Source: Clostridia bacterium (GTDB taxonomy: Bacteria; Bacillota; Clostridia; Lachnospirales; Cellulosilyticaceae). From it: a stretch of DNA of 64,000 nucleotides. Below, piece by piece: positions 9,031-18,623 of this stretch. The DNA lies in contig JARBUI010000002.1 of the NCBI GenBank assembly GCA_029239755.1, positions 186,001 through 250,000 of the forward strand, given 5' to 3'. The notes beneath the pieces are model-generated. The model was not told where the DNA came from. It saw only the letters and a program-made list of their open reading frames with translations, and ran no database searches. Position 1 is the first letter of the stretch, and every line of letters starts with the position of its first letter. A program made the position numbers and the translations under genes.

Positions 9031-9225
9031 TTATCTGTCTACCAGAAGTAGTATTTTTCGTTTATATACTATAATTTTATCAATAATATCCTGACTGCCT
9101 TCTTTAACAACATATTTGTTGCCTGTTGTAAGTGTTATAACAGTATCCGGTGTATGCTCAATGGTTTCAATCAAATCAGAATTAATAACAAACTCTTGCA
9201 AGTTCAATTTAGTAAGTGTTATCAT
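9031..9225 (-). CDS. flbD: FlbD family flagellar protein
   Basis: This small protein of 64 residues has the FlbD family core (MITLTKLNLQEFVINSDLIE, then IEHTPDTVITLTTGNKYVV). It lies between flgE and motA, its normal place in Firmicutes and spirochaetes. FlbD/SwrD-type proteins in Bacillus affect swarming and stator power; that is family knowledge, not shown here. The short length and separate Shine-Dalgarno suggest it is translated independently. Confidence 0.88.
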   Translation of the reverse strand: MITLTKLNLQEFVINSDLIETIEHTPDTVITLTTGNKYVVKEGSQDIIDKIIVYKRKILLLVDR

Positions 9226-9245
9226 AACTATCTCCTAATTACCTA

Positions 9246-10589
9246 TTATCGTTTAAGGTTTGTAAGTTCTGTAAGCATCTCATCGGAAACTGTAATAATT
9301 CTAGAGTTTGCTTGGAAACCTCTTTGCGTTACAATCATTTCTGTAAACTCTTTTGAAAGGTCTACATTAGACATTTCTAATACCCCAGCTTGGAAATTGC
9401 CGACTTTACCAATGTTATCAAAATCTCCTGAGTTAGCTGTTGCTCTATATAAGTTATCTCCTGTTTTTTCAAGTCCTGCCGGGTTATCGAATTGTGCTAC
9501 AACTACCTGTCCTAAGAGTCTTCTGTCACCATTATCATAGTATGCAGTAATCTTACCATCTGCTCCTACATCATAGCCACTCATTTTACCGGCAGCCTTA
9601 CCGGCGTTTTTACCATTTGAGTCTCCTACTTTTGAGTCAACATTTGTTTTGGCAGCGTATTGAGTAAGCCCAGAAAAATCAAGACTAACCCCGTTAGTAC
9701 CACCTATTTTCGCTGGTACTCGCTCTAGTACAACACCATTCTTATCTTTAGGATCTATTGCAGTTAAATCTATTTGATCAAACAAATCAACTAGTGTAGG
9801 GTCTGTGCCCATATCTAACTTACCACTTGTATCAAACTTAATAGCTGGTGAAGTAAATGTTTCTCCTGTTTCAAATATATTTCCATTTTGATCGGTTAGC
9901 GTTATGTCTGTGCTCGTTCCAGCTTCATCACTTGATGCACTCCATTCACCTGTTGCCCCGCTATATCTTAAATACATATTCATTGTATATAGATTTCCTA
10001 GTGAGTCATACATTTTAATCTGTGTTGGTATAGGTGTGTCATTTGTATTTAGATTCCCACTGATAGAGGTTGCTGCAGTTGTTTCTGGAGGTGTTGTCTT
10101 AAATTTGGCATCATTAAGTTTTAACGCTGTTACTTCTCCTCTTTTAATCTCTTTACCATCGTCGCTTGCTGGCCATCCCATAACCTTCATACCATTTGGG
10201 ATAATAAGGTTTCCCTCATCATCTTGTCTTAATGCCCCTGCTCTTGTGAAGTATTTGCCGCTTGCATCTCCTACTACAATAAAGCCTTCCCCATTAATCA
10301 TTAAGTCAAAAGGATTATCTGTACGCTGCGCAGCCCCTTGTGTCATAAGCATATCGATAGAAGATATATTAACACCTAAGCCTACTTGCATAGGATTGAG
10401 GCCCCCTCTGCCTGTCTCATCACTTGCTGAACTAGCACTTTGAAGGGTTTGAGAGAATACTTCATTAAATGTAACACGCTGTGATTTATACCCAATCGTG
10501 TTAACATTAGCAATATTGTTACCTATAACATCCATACGTGTCTGATGCACTCTTAGCCCTGACACACCGGAAAACATTGATCTCATCAT
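9246..10589 (-). CDS. flgE: Flagellar hook protein FlgE
   Basis: FlgE polymerises into the flagellar hook. The 447-residue protein begins MMRSMFSGVSGLRVHQTRMD, with the rod/hook motif GNNIANVNTIGYKS, and ends with the helical hook motif (SNVDLSKEFTEMIVTQRGFQ) and LTELTNLKR. The central variable region is rich in D, G, T and K, as expected for the surface-exposed hook domain. It follows flgD by 41 bases. The small flg_new-type gene often found between flgD and flgE in clostridia is not present here. Confidence 0.96.
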   Translation of the reverse strand: MMRSMFSGVSGLRVHQTRMDVIGNNIANVNTIGYKSQRVTFNEVFSQTLQSASSASDETGRGGLNPMQVGLGVNISSIDMLMTQGAAQRTDNPFDLMINGEGFIVVGDASGKYFTRAGALRQDDEGNLIIPNGMKVMGWPASDDGKEIKRGEVTALKLNDAKFKTTPPETTAATSISGNLNTNDTPIPTQIKMYDSLGNLYTMNMYLRYSGATGEWSASSDEAGTSTDITLTDQNGNIFETGETFTSPAIKFDTSGKLDMGTDPTLVDLFDQIDLTAIDPKDKNGVVLERVPAKIGGTNGVSLDFSGLTQYAAKTNVDSKVGDSNGKNAGKAAGKMSGYDVGADGKITAYYDNGDRRLLGQVVVAQFDNPAGLEKTGDNLYRATANSGDFDNIGKVGNFQAGVLEMSNVDLSKEFTEMIVTQRGFQANSRIITVSDEMLTELTNLKR

Positions 10590-10630
10590 AATTGGTTTCC
10601 TCCTCTATTTTATTTAACTGCAATCACTGC

Positions 10631-11425
10631 CTATTTATTTGTAACAGTTTGAATGTCTTCAAATTTTACAAACTGGCCATCTACATAAACATATGTTCCT
10701 GCCTTTTTAATTTTTATGTACTCAGCTATTCCCTCAACTGTCTTCTCCACACCGTTCTCATCTTCAAAAACAGCAGTAATCATTTTACCGGTTATAGTTG
10801 GCTTTTCTACTATGTTCTGTACATTATTAAAATCAACTTCCACTTTATCAGTTCCAGTTCCAATAATAAGATACGGCACTTCATCTTTCATCTGAATACC
10901 TAGTACTTCTCCTTCTATAATAACATCTTCTTCTATTTCCTGATCATTTTTCTGCTTAACTGTACCTTGTACTGTTTTTCCTAAAAGTTCAAATGCTGTA
11001 GTATTAGACTCTATACTTGATGAATCGATAACTTGCTGCACATCTCCAACCTTTATTTCTTTATCACCTATACCAAGAAGTGTGTCTCCGCTGTTCATTT
11101 TAACATAATCAACTTTCCCAGTAAGGATGTCCGTCTGTCCAGTATCGGTATCAGTATATTGATAAGAAACATGTTTGCCTACCATACTGTTAGCAAATTG
11201 CTTTTCAGCGGTTTGTGCCACATTTGACATTTGTTCTAGTGCTGAAAACTGTGCAAGCTGTGCCATCATTTGCTGATTATCCATAGGGTTAAGAGGATCT
11301 TGATATTTCATCTGCGTAACAAGCAAATTCATAAAAGCGTCTTTATCTAATGCACTTTGTGTTGTTCTTTCACTGCTAACTTTTAAATAATCACTGTCAG
11401 ATGTTACTAAATTTACATTAGCCAT
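10631..11425 (-). CDS. flgD: Hook capping protein FlgD
   Basis: FlgD forms the transient cap that guides FlgE assembly. The 264-residue protein carries the conserved N-terminal block DKDAFMNLLVTQMKYQDPLN, then MAQLAQFSALEQM. A long, less conserved C-terminal half is probably beta-rich. AAAGGAGG lies ahead of the ATG. It follows fliK by 13 bases. Confidence 0.95.
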   Translation of the reverse strand: MANVNLVTSDSDYLKVSSERTTQSALDKDAFMNLLVTQMKYQDPLNPMDNQQMMAQLAQFSALEQMSNVAQTAEKQFANSMVGKHVSYQYTDTDTGQTDILTGKVDYVKMNSGDTLLGIGDKEIKVGDVQQVIDSSSIESNTTAFELLGKTVQGTVKQKNDQEIEEDVIIEGEVLGIQMKDEVPYLIIGTGTDKVEVDFNNVQNIVEKPTITGKMITAVFEDENGVEKTVEGIAEYIKIKKAGTYVYVDGQFVKFEDIQTVTNK

Positions 11426-11438
11426 TTATAAACCTCCT

Positions 11439-12707
11439 TTAAACCATATAGTTGACTTCCGTTTCAAGAAGCTCTCCAGTCTGCTCATTAACCTGCATGC
11501 TGTTTTCTTCAGCTTCACTTAAATGTTTATTAATTAGTTCTTGAATCCGCTTAGTTGATTTTTGCTTTTGTTGTTCCATTTGAGAGTGATGTTCATTCTG
11601 CCTTACATCTACCCTAACTTCACTCACAGATAAGCCTTGCTTTTCTAATGATTGTTCAAGCTGAGCTGATTCAGTTAATAACAGCTCTCTTGTTTTTTCA
11701 TTATCTACACGAATATGCGCTACTAAAACCCCATTTGTTTCTGTTAACTTAACAGATAGATTCCCAAGTTCTTTAGGTGAAAGTTCCATCGTTATCTCTT
11801 TAAGTGATCCAAGAGAAGATATATCTATCTTATTAATGATCTGATTTGTTATAGACGTATCCTGCATAAACTGAGAAAAATTAGCTTTCGTATTCTGGGC
11901 ATCCATTAATCTGGCATTCACTGCTGAATTAAAAGCTTGAATTGGTACATTCATTCCAAGTCCCATTTGCTTAAAATTAAGTAATCCCTCTTCTGAAAAA
12001 TTTCCTTCTGGAATAGCTTCTTCTGCATTTATATTCTTTGCTATTTGTTCCTTAGACAGAGTATTATCTTGAACTATCTGAACGGCACTTTGTGATGCTG
12101 CAAGAAAATTTTTATTTTCCTGAGGCTGGTCTTCACTGGTTCGAGCTTGTATAACTGTTGTGTTAACAACTTCATTCTGATCAATTAATTGCTGGGTTAT
12201 AATCGTATTTTGCTCCCCTTCAATATAATCGCTTATTTGCTCAAATTTCACAAATAATTTACTTATATCCTTTAATTTTTCCCCATTAAATAACAACTGA
12301 TTTTCATCATATTCTGGATAAACATGTGCCAAAAATGATTTGAATGTCTCTACATCTAACAAGTCTTGAGGGGTAATATTCATTTTCTCTAGAATTTGAT
12401 TAATGTTTTCTATAGGTATTTCTAGGATATTATTAATAAGAGTAAGAATCAAGTTATTGACAGACTCCTTACTTTCCGCTTTGTCCAATTCTTTGAGATC
12501 AATGGACTTACTGATAGCAATATCCTTTACATTATTCTTAAGAATACTTTTTGATACTTTTGTACTTTTGCTTTTTACTTTAGACAGCTGACTTTCAAAA
12601 GTATTACTGTTGTCTTTCGAATGACTCTCAGATGACTTCATGTTTGACTTGTCTAATTTAATGTCTTTTACATTAGGTGCAAGTATATTGATACTTATAT
12701 TATCCAT
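11439..12707 (-). CDS. fliK: Flagellar hook-length control protein FliK
   Basis: FliK is the secreted ruler that measures hook length and switches FlhB specificity. I use the ATG at 12707, which follows GGGGGGAT ten bases after the upstream stop; a longer frame would run into the preceding gene. The first 300 residues are low in conservation and rich in K, S, N and Q, as usual for FliK. The C-terminal Flg_hook domain is clear: LKEITMELSPKELGNLSVKL, then VRVDNEKTRELL and SLEKQGLSVSEVRVDV. It lies between the motE-like gene and flgD. Confidence 0.9.
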   Translation of the reverse strand: MDNISINILAPNVKDIKLDKSNMKSSESHSKDNSNTFESQLSKVKSKSTKVSKSILKNNVKDIAISKSIDLKELDKAESKESVNNLILTLINNILEIPIENINQILEKMNITPQDLLDVETFKSFLAHVYPEYDENQLLFNGEKLKDISKLFVKFEQISDYIEGEQNTIITQQLIDQNEVVNTTVIQARTSEDQPQENKNFLAASQSAVQIVQDNTLSKEQIAKNINAEEAIPEGNFSEEGLLNFKQMGLGMNVPIQAFNSAVNARLMDAQNTKANFSQFMQDTSITNQIINKIDISSLGSLKEITMELSPKELGNLSVKLTETNGVLVAHIRVDNEKTRELLLTESAQLEQSLEKQGLSVSEVRVDVRQNEHHSQMEQQKQKSTKRIQELINKHLSEAEENSMQVNEQTGELLETEVNYMV

Positions 12708-12717
12708 TATATCCCCC

Positions 12718-13467
12718 CTATTCATTAGTTCCATCGACATTTGGTGATAATAACTTAATAACTGTAGCTGCATTTTGTGACTGCATACTGCTTAAAATTA
12801 GAGATTTTCTCTCTTGTTCCATTCCTTCAAATACTAATTTAATAAGTTCAGGGTCAGTAGATATGAGTGTCTCTAACGCTTTTGCTGCTTGATCTTGTTC
12901 CATCTGTCCTACAGTATTGCAAAATTCTTTTTGTTCTTTCGTAAGCATATCATCTATTTTAATATCCTTATATATCTTTTCCATGGTGTCTGGATATATC
13001 TTTTCAAATTGTTCTAAAAACAATTTAGGATTTGTTTTGGCTATCTTCTCATCCCACGCTTGTTTTTGGTTAAGAAAGTCTGTATACTGAGCTTCATATT
13101 GCTTAAGTGTATTTATCCTCTCTTCAAGTTCCAGATTTTGACCCTCTATATCTAACACCTTTTGATTAAGAGCATCTTGTTCATTTTTTGCTGTTTCTAA
13201 CTGACTAATAAGTTCTTCTTTAGTCAGATTACTATAAGGATCTGTATCTTCTTGTTTAAAAAGTTTATTGGCTATAGGGACATTTTTTAGCGCATTTCCT
13301 AACGTACTGCTTAGCTGCTTTCTAAAAACAAATCCTATAACCCCAGTAATAATTAATATACCAAAGAAAACGAGAATGCCTTTTCCCTTTTTCTGTTTCT
13401 TAGGGAGCGAAGGAAGATTATTTGCCTCTTTATTTTCTTGCTTTTCCTTTTTAATTTGATTGGCCAC
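12718..13467 (-). CDS. MotE/YlxF-like flagellar operon protein
   Basis: This is a membrane-anchored coiled-coil protein of about 249 residues. It has a lysine-rich N-terminus, one membrane helix (GILVFFGILIITGVIGFVF), a long coiled coil, and a C-terminal helical domain (MEQDQAAKALETLIST, SMQSQNAATVIKLLSP) resembling the MgtE-N/MotE fold. Position between fliJ and fliK matches Bacillus ylxF. I prefer the GTG at 13467, just after the fliJ stop. GGAAGGGAG is well spaced for it, whereas the ATG 30 bases earlier lies inside fliJ and has no ribosome site. MotE-type proteins act as stator chaperones in some bacteria; that role is inference here. Confidence 0.75.
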   Translation of the reverse strand: MANQIKKEKQENKEANNLPSLPKKQKKGKGILVFFGILIITGVIGFVFRKQLSSTLGNALKNVPIANKLFKQEDTDPYSNLTKEELISQLETAKNEQDALNQKVLDIEGQNLELEERINTLKQYEAQYTDFLNQKQAWDEKIAKTNPKLFLEQFEKIYPDTMEKIYKDIKIDDMLTKEQKEFCNTVGQMEQDQAAKALETLISTDPELIKLVFEGMEQERKSLILSSMQSQNAATVIKLLSPNVDGTNE

Positions 13468-13468
13468 T

Positions 13469-13918
13469 TTAACTATTCTCCCTTCCTTCTTGCCCATATT
13501 TATAGCTTATTATCTCATCTATAAGCACCTGCTCAAGTCTTTTCGATTCTTCCATGTGCTGCTCTAATTTGATTTCTTTTAGATTGTCTAATATTTTTCG
13601 TTCTTTCATTGCTTGAAGTAGTTCCTCACGCTTTATATCAACTACCTTTTGAGCTTTTACAATATGCACTTCTGCATCTTTAATTTGTTTGTTAATGTAA
13701 GAAGAGTATCTGCTTAATACTTTAATTGCATGAATGTCAACTTCCGCACAGCTGCTTTTTTTAATGTCCACATAGATACCGTCATGTTCATTGACTAACG
13801 CTTCCTTTTGCAATTCAAGTTCTTCTTTATAAGTATTTGCAATCCCCAGTTCTCTTTTTTTTACATCTTCAATCTTTTCTTTGAGTGAAAGAACGGAATT
13901 AAGTTCAAATTTAAACAT
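13469..13918 (-). CDS. fliJ: Flagellar export chaperone FliJ
   Basis: FliJ is a small coiled-coil protein that sits in the FliI ATPase ring and links it to FlhA. The product has 149 residues, is charged and almost wholly helical, and begins MFKFELNSVLSLKEK, the typical FliJ opening. I chose this ATG over an in-frame GTG nine bases upstream because TTAGGAG is spaced for it. It lies 11 bases after fliI. Confidence 0.88.
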   Translation of the reverse strand: MFKFELNSVLSLKEKIEDVKKRELGIANTYKEELELQKEALVNEHDGIYVDIKKSSCAEVDIHAIKVLSRYSSYINKQIKDAEVHIVKAQKVVDIKREELLQAMKERKILDNLKEIKLEQHMEESKRLEQVLIDEIISYKYGQEGRENS

Positions 13919-13929
13919 AGTATCCACTC

Positions 13930-15231
13930 CTAACTCATAATCTTCTTCATTTCATTCATGGTACTTGCAAAATCTACTTTATCATGAACAGGTTGCTGTA
14001 AAAAGCTATTGATTTTGCCTATCTTTTCAATTGCTGCATCAATTTCTTCATTACTTCCTTTATTATAGGCCCCTACATTAATAAGGTCCTCTGACTCTTT
14101 ATAGACTGCCATATGTTTTTTTATTTCCCGGGCATACATTTTATGTTCATCTGTTACAATGTCATTCATAACCCTTGATATACTGGCTAAAACATCTATT
14201 GCAGGATAATGTCCTTTATTAGCTAATTTTCTTGATAAAACAATATGCCCATCTAAGATACCTCTTGCAGTATCTGTAATAGGTTCATTAAAATCATCTC
14301 CATCTACAAGTACTGTATACATTCCTGTTATACTTCCCCTATCTGAGTTGCCCGCACGTTCCAAAAGCTTAGGCATAACTGCAAATACAGATGGTGTGTA
14401 ACCTCTTGAAACAGGTGGTTCCCCAGTCGCAAGGCCAATTTCTCTTTGCGCCATAGAAAACCTTGTAAGTGAATCCATCATGAGCAAAACATCTTTTCCT
14501 TGATCTCTAAAATATTCTGCTAAGGCTGTAGCAGTCTGAGCTGCTTTAAGCCGCATAAGTGCAGGCTGATCTGAAGTAGCTACAACAACAATAGACCTCT
14601 TTAGCCCTTCTTCTTTTAAATCCTTTTCAAGGAATTCTCTTACTTCTCTGCCCCGTTCTCCAATTAAAGCAATGATATTAATATCAGATAAAGCATTTCT
14701 AGCTATCATCCCTAACAGTGTACTTTTTCCTACTCCGCTTCCTGCAAAAATACCTATTCGCTGTCCCTTACCCACCGTAAGCATACCATCTATTGTTCTT
14801 ATTCCAAGTGTCATATGAGATGCTATTCTTTTTCTAGTAAGTGGATTAGGTGCTGAGTTCTCTAAAGGTACTGAATGAATACAATCTATTTTGTCTCCGC
14901 TGATAGGTTCTGCCTGCCAGTTCACAACTTGCCCTAATAATTGTTCACCTACTCTGACATTTAATTTATCACCATATGACTTTACTTTGCATCCAGGCCC
15001 AATTCCTTCTAGGCTTCCCAGTGGCATGAGCAGGATGCGGTCTTCCTTAAAACCTACTACTTCTGCTAATGTTTGCTTTTGTCCGCCTGATGATTCAATA
15101 CGGCATATATCCCCTATATTCACAAAAGGCCCCTGAGATTCTATCCCCATACCAATAACTTTTGTTACTTGCCCAACATAAGTCCATAATTGTCTTTGGG
15201 TTATATTTGTATATTTCTTTAAGTCAATCAT
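13930..15231 (-). CDS. fliI: Flagellum-specific ATPase FliI
   Basis: FliI is the hexameric ATPase that powers unfolding and delivery of export substrates. The 433-residue protein has the normal family length. The Walker A motif GSGVGKST is at about 164-171, followed by GERGREVREF and the Walker B region VLLMMDSLTRFSMAQREIGL. PPVSRGYTPSVFA is also typical of type III ATPases. Its start overlaps the end of fliH by four bases; FliH is its known negative regulator and partner. Confidence 0.97.
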   Translation of the reverse strand: MIDLKKYTNITQRQLWTYVGQVTKVIGMGIESQGPFVNIGDICRIESSGGQKQTLAEVVGFKEDRILLMPLGSLEGIGPGCKVKSYGDKLNVRVGEQLLGQVVNWQAEPISGDKIDCIHSVPLENSAPNPLTRKRIASHMTLGIRTIDGMLTVGKGQRIGIFAGSGVGKSTLLGMIARNALSDINIIALIGERGREVREFLEKDLKEEGLKRSIVVVATSDQPALMRLKAAQTATALAEYFRDQGKDVLLMMDSLTRFSMAQREIGLATGEPPVSRGYTPSVFAVMPKLLERAGNSDRGSITGMYTVLVDGDDFNEPITDTARGILDGHIVLSRKLANKGHYPAIDVLASISRVMNDIVTDEHKMYAREIKKHMAVYKESEDLINVGAYNKGSNEEIDAAIEKIGKINSFLQQPVHDKVDFASTMNEMKKIMS

Positions 15232-16010
15232 AAACTCTCCTGCCTTAAGTTTTGTAAAATCTTAATATCTGATATAACTTGGTCTAGCCCCGATTTTACA
15301 TCATATTCAATTGCACCCTCGTTTGATTCAACTCTGCATGCCGTATCACTTAATGCCTCTGACCTATGAAGTGTGACAGTGTCTCTTATGTTTGCTAAAT
15401 CCTCTATTTCTTTATCACTGAGTCTATCATACACATGAGGTGAGATGAAGACTTTTATGTCTGTCTTGAGCGCATCATTTGACAGCATGCGCTTAACAAT
15501 ACTTAATAACCACTTTGTATTTTGATACACTTCCTCACCTATTAAATACTGCAGCAGAGTCTTTAAAGTATCTGCAAGTTCGCCTTCAATACTATTAATA
15601 ATTTGTTCTTTTTCATCCTGTGCTTGGCTGTATATTTTATCGTATATTTGCCTCGCATCTTCTCTGGCCTGCTCTCTAAGAGTTTCTTGTTCTCTTAAAG
15701 CTTCTTGTCTAATAAGATAGGATTCATCTTCAGCAGCCTGCTTTATATCTGTTGCTTCTATTAAAGCTTTTTTTAGTATTTCTTCTGCCCTCTGGCGAGC
15801 CTCATCAAGCACCTTCTCAGCTTCTAAATAAATTGCCTCCATTGGTTTAGCCGAATCCATGTGCTTTTCAGACTTTTCTTCTATTAATTCAGCTTTATTA
15901 GGCTCAGCAGAATCATACTGTATGCTGTCAATAGTTAACCGTTCTGATAGGTTAATACTTGTATGGCTTCGCACTCTGCCACTTTTAATGATACTAGACA
16001 ATGACCTCAT
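15228..16010 (-). CDS. fliH: Flagellar assembly protein FliH
   Basis: FliH binds FliI and anchors it to the C ring. The roughly 260-residue protein has a long central coiled coil rich in A, E, Q and R (EAEKVLDEARQRAEEILKKA, then repeated EA/ER segments) and a C-terminal FliH/V-ATPase-E-like domain with MLSNDALKTDIKVFISPH. The ATG at 16010 has a GGAG six bases upstream; an in-frame GTG 12 bases earlier is the alternative. Either start overlaps the fliG end, so translation is coupled. Confidence 0.88.
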   Translation of the reverse strand: MRSLSSIIKSGRVRSHTSINLSERLTIDSIQYDSAEPNKAELIEEKSEKHMDSAKPMEAIYLEAEKVLDEARQRAEEILKKALIEATDIKQAAEDESYLIRQEALREQETLREQAREDARQIYDKIYSQAQDEKEQIINSIEGELADTLKTLLQYLIGEEVYQNTKWLLSIVKRMLSNDALKTDIKVFISPHVYDRLSDKEIEDLANIRDTVTLHRSEALSDTACRVESNEGAIEYDVKSGLDQVISDIKILQNLRQESL

Positions 16011-17001
16011 CTCCTGCTCCACGGGATATTACAATCTCACCAGCATCTTCTAGTTTACGAATAATGTTAACAATTTTTTGCTGTGCCTCTTCAATTTCTT
16101 TGACACGCTTTGGACCCATGTATTCTAAGTCTTCTTCTATCATAGCAGCAAGACGTTTAGAAATGTTACTCATAATAATCTGTTTAACTGAATCGCCTGC
16201 TCCCTTAAGCGCAATAGCCAGCTCATGATTATCAACCTCACGCAGTACTCTTTGGATAGACTTATTATCAAGTGTAGTAATGTCTTCAAATACAAACATA
16301 CGTTTTTTAATCACTTCAGCAAGCTCTGGATCTTCAATTTCTAAATTCTCCATAATATTCTTCTCTGTTCCGCGATCAACTTGATTAATAATTTCAACAA
16401 TCGAGTCGATACCACCGATAGTTGTATAGTCTTCTGATACAAGAGTAGACAGCCTCTTTTCAAACTCTCGTTCTATTTGGCTAATAGCATCCGGCGAAGC
16501 CCTATCCATAAGTGCAATTCTTCTTGCAGTATCAGATTGCATATCTGCAGGAAGCGACCGAATAATGAGCGCCGCTTGCGATGGCTTTAAATAGGATAAA
16601 ATAAGTGCTATCGTTTGAGGATGCTCATTTTGTATAAAGTTTACAAGCTGAGCAGCATCTGTCTTTCTTGCAAATTCAAACGGTCTAACTTGCAGAGATA
16701 CTGTAAGCTTATTAATAACTTCTACAGCTTTTTCTGAACCTAAAGCTTTTTCTAAAAGCTGTTTTGCATATCCAATACCACCTTCTGCAATATAATCCTG
16801 TGCCAAACACATTTCATAAAACTCTTGTAATACATCTTCTTTTGCTTTGGGTGATACTGCTTTAATGCTGGCAATTTCAAGTGTTAATTGTTCTATATCT
16901 TCTTCTTTTAAGTATTTAAATATTTTTGATGACTTTTCTGGCCCTAATGCTATAAGAAGCATAGCAGCCTTTTGTTTGCTTGTATATTGTTCCCTAGCCA
17001 A
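15994..17001 (-). CDS. fliG: Flagellar motor switch protein FliG
   Basis: FliG is the C-ring protein that contacts MotA and generates torque. The frame of about 335 residues has the N-terminal FliF-binding domain (KQKAAMLLIALGPEKSSKIF), the middle-domain EHPQTIALILSYL motif, and the C-terminal torque helix region with FVFEDI and DNHELAIALKGAG. The best start is a TTG at 17001 giving MAREQYTSKQKAAML, because GGGGGTGAT lies just upstream and related FliG proteins begin this way. A TTG at 17016 would overlap fliF by ten bases. Confidence 0.95.
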   Translation of the reverse strand: MAREQYTSKQKAAMLLIALGPEKSSKIFKYLKEEDIEQLTLEIASIKAVSPKAKEDVLQEFYEMCLAQDYIAEGGIGYAKQLLEKALGSEKAVEVINKLTVSLQVRPFEFARKTDAAQLVNFIQNEHPQTIALILSYLKPSQAALIIRSLPADMQSDTARRIALMDRASPDAISQIEREFEKRLSTLVSEDYTTIGGIDSIVEIINQVDRGTEKNIMENLEIEDPELAEVIKKRMFVFEDITTLDNKSIQRVLREVDNHELAIALKGAGDSVKQIIMSNISKRLAAMIEEDLEYMGPKRVKEIEEAQQKIVNIIRKLEDAGEIVISRGAGDEVIV

Positions 17002-17006
17002 GCTTA

Positions 17007-18593
17007 TCACCCCCAATCATCTTCTGTTAACCAATTACGTAATAAGTTTGCTACTGCTTCTGGCTTTTCATCTACAAATTTATCAATTTGTCGTTTTGTC
17101 TCTAGTGTTTCTTTAAGCTCAATTTCCTCTAACTCAACTTGTTCTTTGGCTACTTTTAACATTTCCTCGACTTCAAGCTCAGGTTCTACTTCAACAATCG
17201 GCTCATGTCTTCTGAACCTCATAACTGCAATAACAATGATAATAAGAACAAGGAGTATAAGTATAAACGGTAAATAATCTTTATAATTGATAACATAAGC
17301 TTCTTCATCAATAAAGACAGGCTTTTCATATCCTTGAACAACAACATTTTCTATTCCTGTAGCATTTCTAATAGATGCAACAATTGTTTCATCTATAGCA
17401 ATAGGCTTTTGATCTTTAGTTTGTTCCTTAAATTGTTCCCATGTTTCTCCGCTTAAGGTTGGCTCAATGATTTCCTGTCTATAAACTTTGTTTTTAAACA
17501 AATTAACAGCTAAGGAAGATGCCTTAAAATCAACATCCCCAACATTTTTTACAGAGGTAGATACTTTCTTATCATTAACATAAGTAACTTCCTTATTATC
17601 CGCTTTACTTTCTCCATTTGCTCCTGCACCTGTTTGATAAGTTGGTGTATCCCCACCATTATTTGCAACCCCTGGTTCAGCAGCATTTTGTGTATTTGTA
17701 GAAGATGAATTTGAAATATTTTCTTTTTGGATAATCCCTCTTTTATCCCCTTCAAATTGAGGAGTATAGATTTCATTCACTTCTTCATATTTATCAAAGT
17801 TCAAAATGAGATTAGGACTAATCCTCACATCATCATACATACCCCCGAGCAGTTCAAAAACTTTAGTCTTAATAGAGTTTTCTGCTGCCCCTTTTAGTTC
17901 CTGCTGCTTACCAAGCGCAAGATTACCTTCATCTGAACCTATGTACAAATTTGCTCCTTTAGAATCTATAATATTGATGTTTTTCATATCTAGATTCTGC
18001 ACGCTGCTTGATATAAGCCTTGCTATTCCTTCAATTTGCTTTGAAGTAAGCTCATTATGCAATGTCAGGAGGACACTTGCACTGCTTTGCTGTTTGGACT
18101 CAATAAATGAATTTTTCTCTTCAGGAATAACTAAAGTAACTTGAGCTTTTTCAATATTCTCCATAGATTCCAGAATGCCTTCTAGTTCGACTTGCTTGAG
18201 ATGGTTCATCTTTGCCTTCTTCTCATCTTCTGTAGTCGACATACTATTAGTTATTGCATCATCAAAAGTATATTGTCCTTTTGGAACATTTTCTCTTGCT
18301 AATATTAGTTTAGCCTCATCTAACTGCTTTGCATCCACTTGGATGGTTGTTCCATCGTCTAAAAGTTTATATTTAACTTTCTGTTCCGTTAAGACATCTG
18401 TCACTTCTGATGCCTGCTTTAGATCAAGATTACGATATAGTATTTTCATCTGAGGTCTGGACATAAGTGCAATTACACCTAATGTTATAATAAGTGCTAT
18501 AATACCAACATAAATTTTTAACTTTTGAGAACGAGAAAGAGCGCCCCATTTTTCTGTTACCTGATTAGATATTTGTTCTAACGTTTCCTGCAT
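17007..18593 (-). CDS. fliF: Flagellar MS-ring protein FliF
   Basis: FliF builds the MS ring, the base on which the flagellum assembles. The 528-residue protein has an N-terminal membrane helix at about 26-45, two ring-building domains (ILYRNLDLKQASEVTDVL; VEGILESMENIEKAQVTLVIP is the typical pattern), and a low-complexity N/T/G-rich periplasmic insertion. A second membrane helix lies near 440-460, followed by a C-terminal acidic FliG-binding tail ending LLRNWLTEDDWG. It follows fliE by 30 bases. Confidence 0.97.
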   Translation of the reverse strand: MQETLEQISNQVTEKWGALSRSQKLKIYVGIIALIITLGVIALMSRPQMKILYRNLDLKQASEVTDVLTEQKVKYKLLDDGTTIQVDAKQLDEAKLILARENVPKGQYTFDDAITNSMSTTEDEKKAKMNHLKQVELEGILESMENIEKAQVTLVIPEEKNSFIESKQQSSASVLLTLHNELTSKQIEGIARLISSSVQNLDMKNINIIDSKGANLYIGSDEGNLALGKQQELKGAAENSIKTKVFELLGGMYDDVRISPNLILNFDKYEEVNEIYTPQFEGDKRGIIQKENISNSSSTNTQNAAEPGVANNGGDTPTYQTGAGANGESKADNKEVTYVNDKKVSTSVKNVGDVDFKASSLAVNLFKNKVYRQEIIEPTLSGETWEQFKEQTKDQKPIAIDETIVASIRNATGIENVVVQGYEKPVFIDEEAYVINYKDYLPFILILLVLIIIVIAVMRFRRHEPIVEVEPELEVEEMLKVAKEQVELEEIELKETLETKRQIDKFVDEKPEAVANLLRNWLTEDDWG

Positions 18594-18623
18594 GAATTCA
18601 CCTCATTCCTTTTAAATCAGGCA

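Noticed and set aside
12708-12773. Longer fliK start at 12773
   Set aside because: It overlaps the preceding gene and lacks a ribosome site; GGGGGGAT fits the ATG at 12707.
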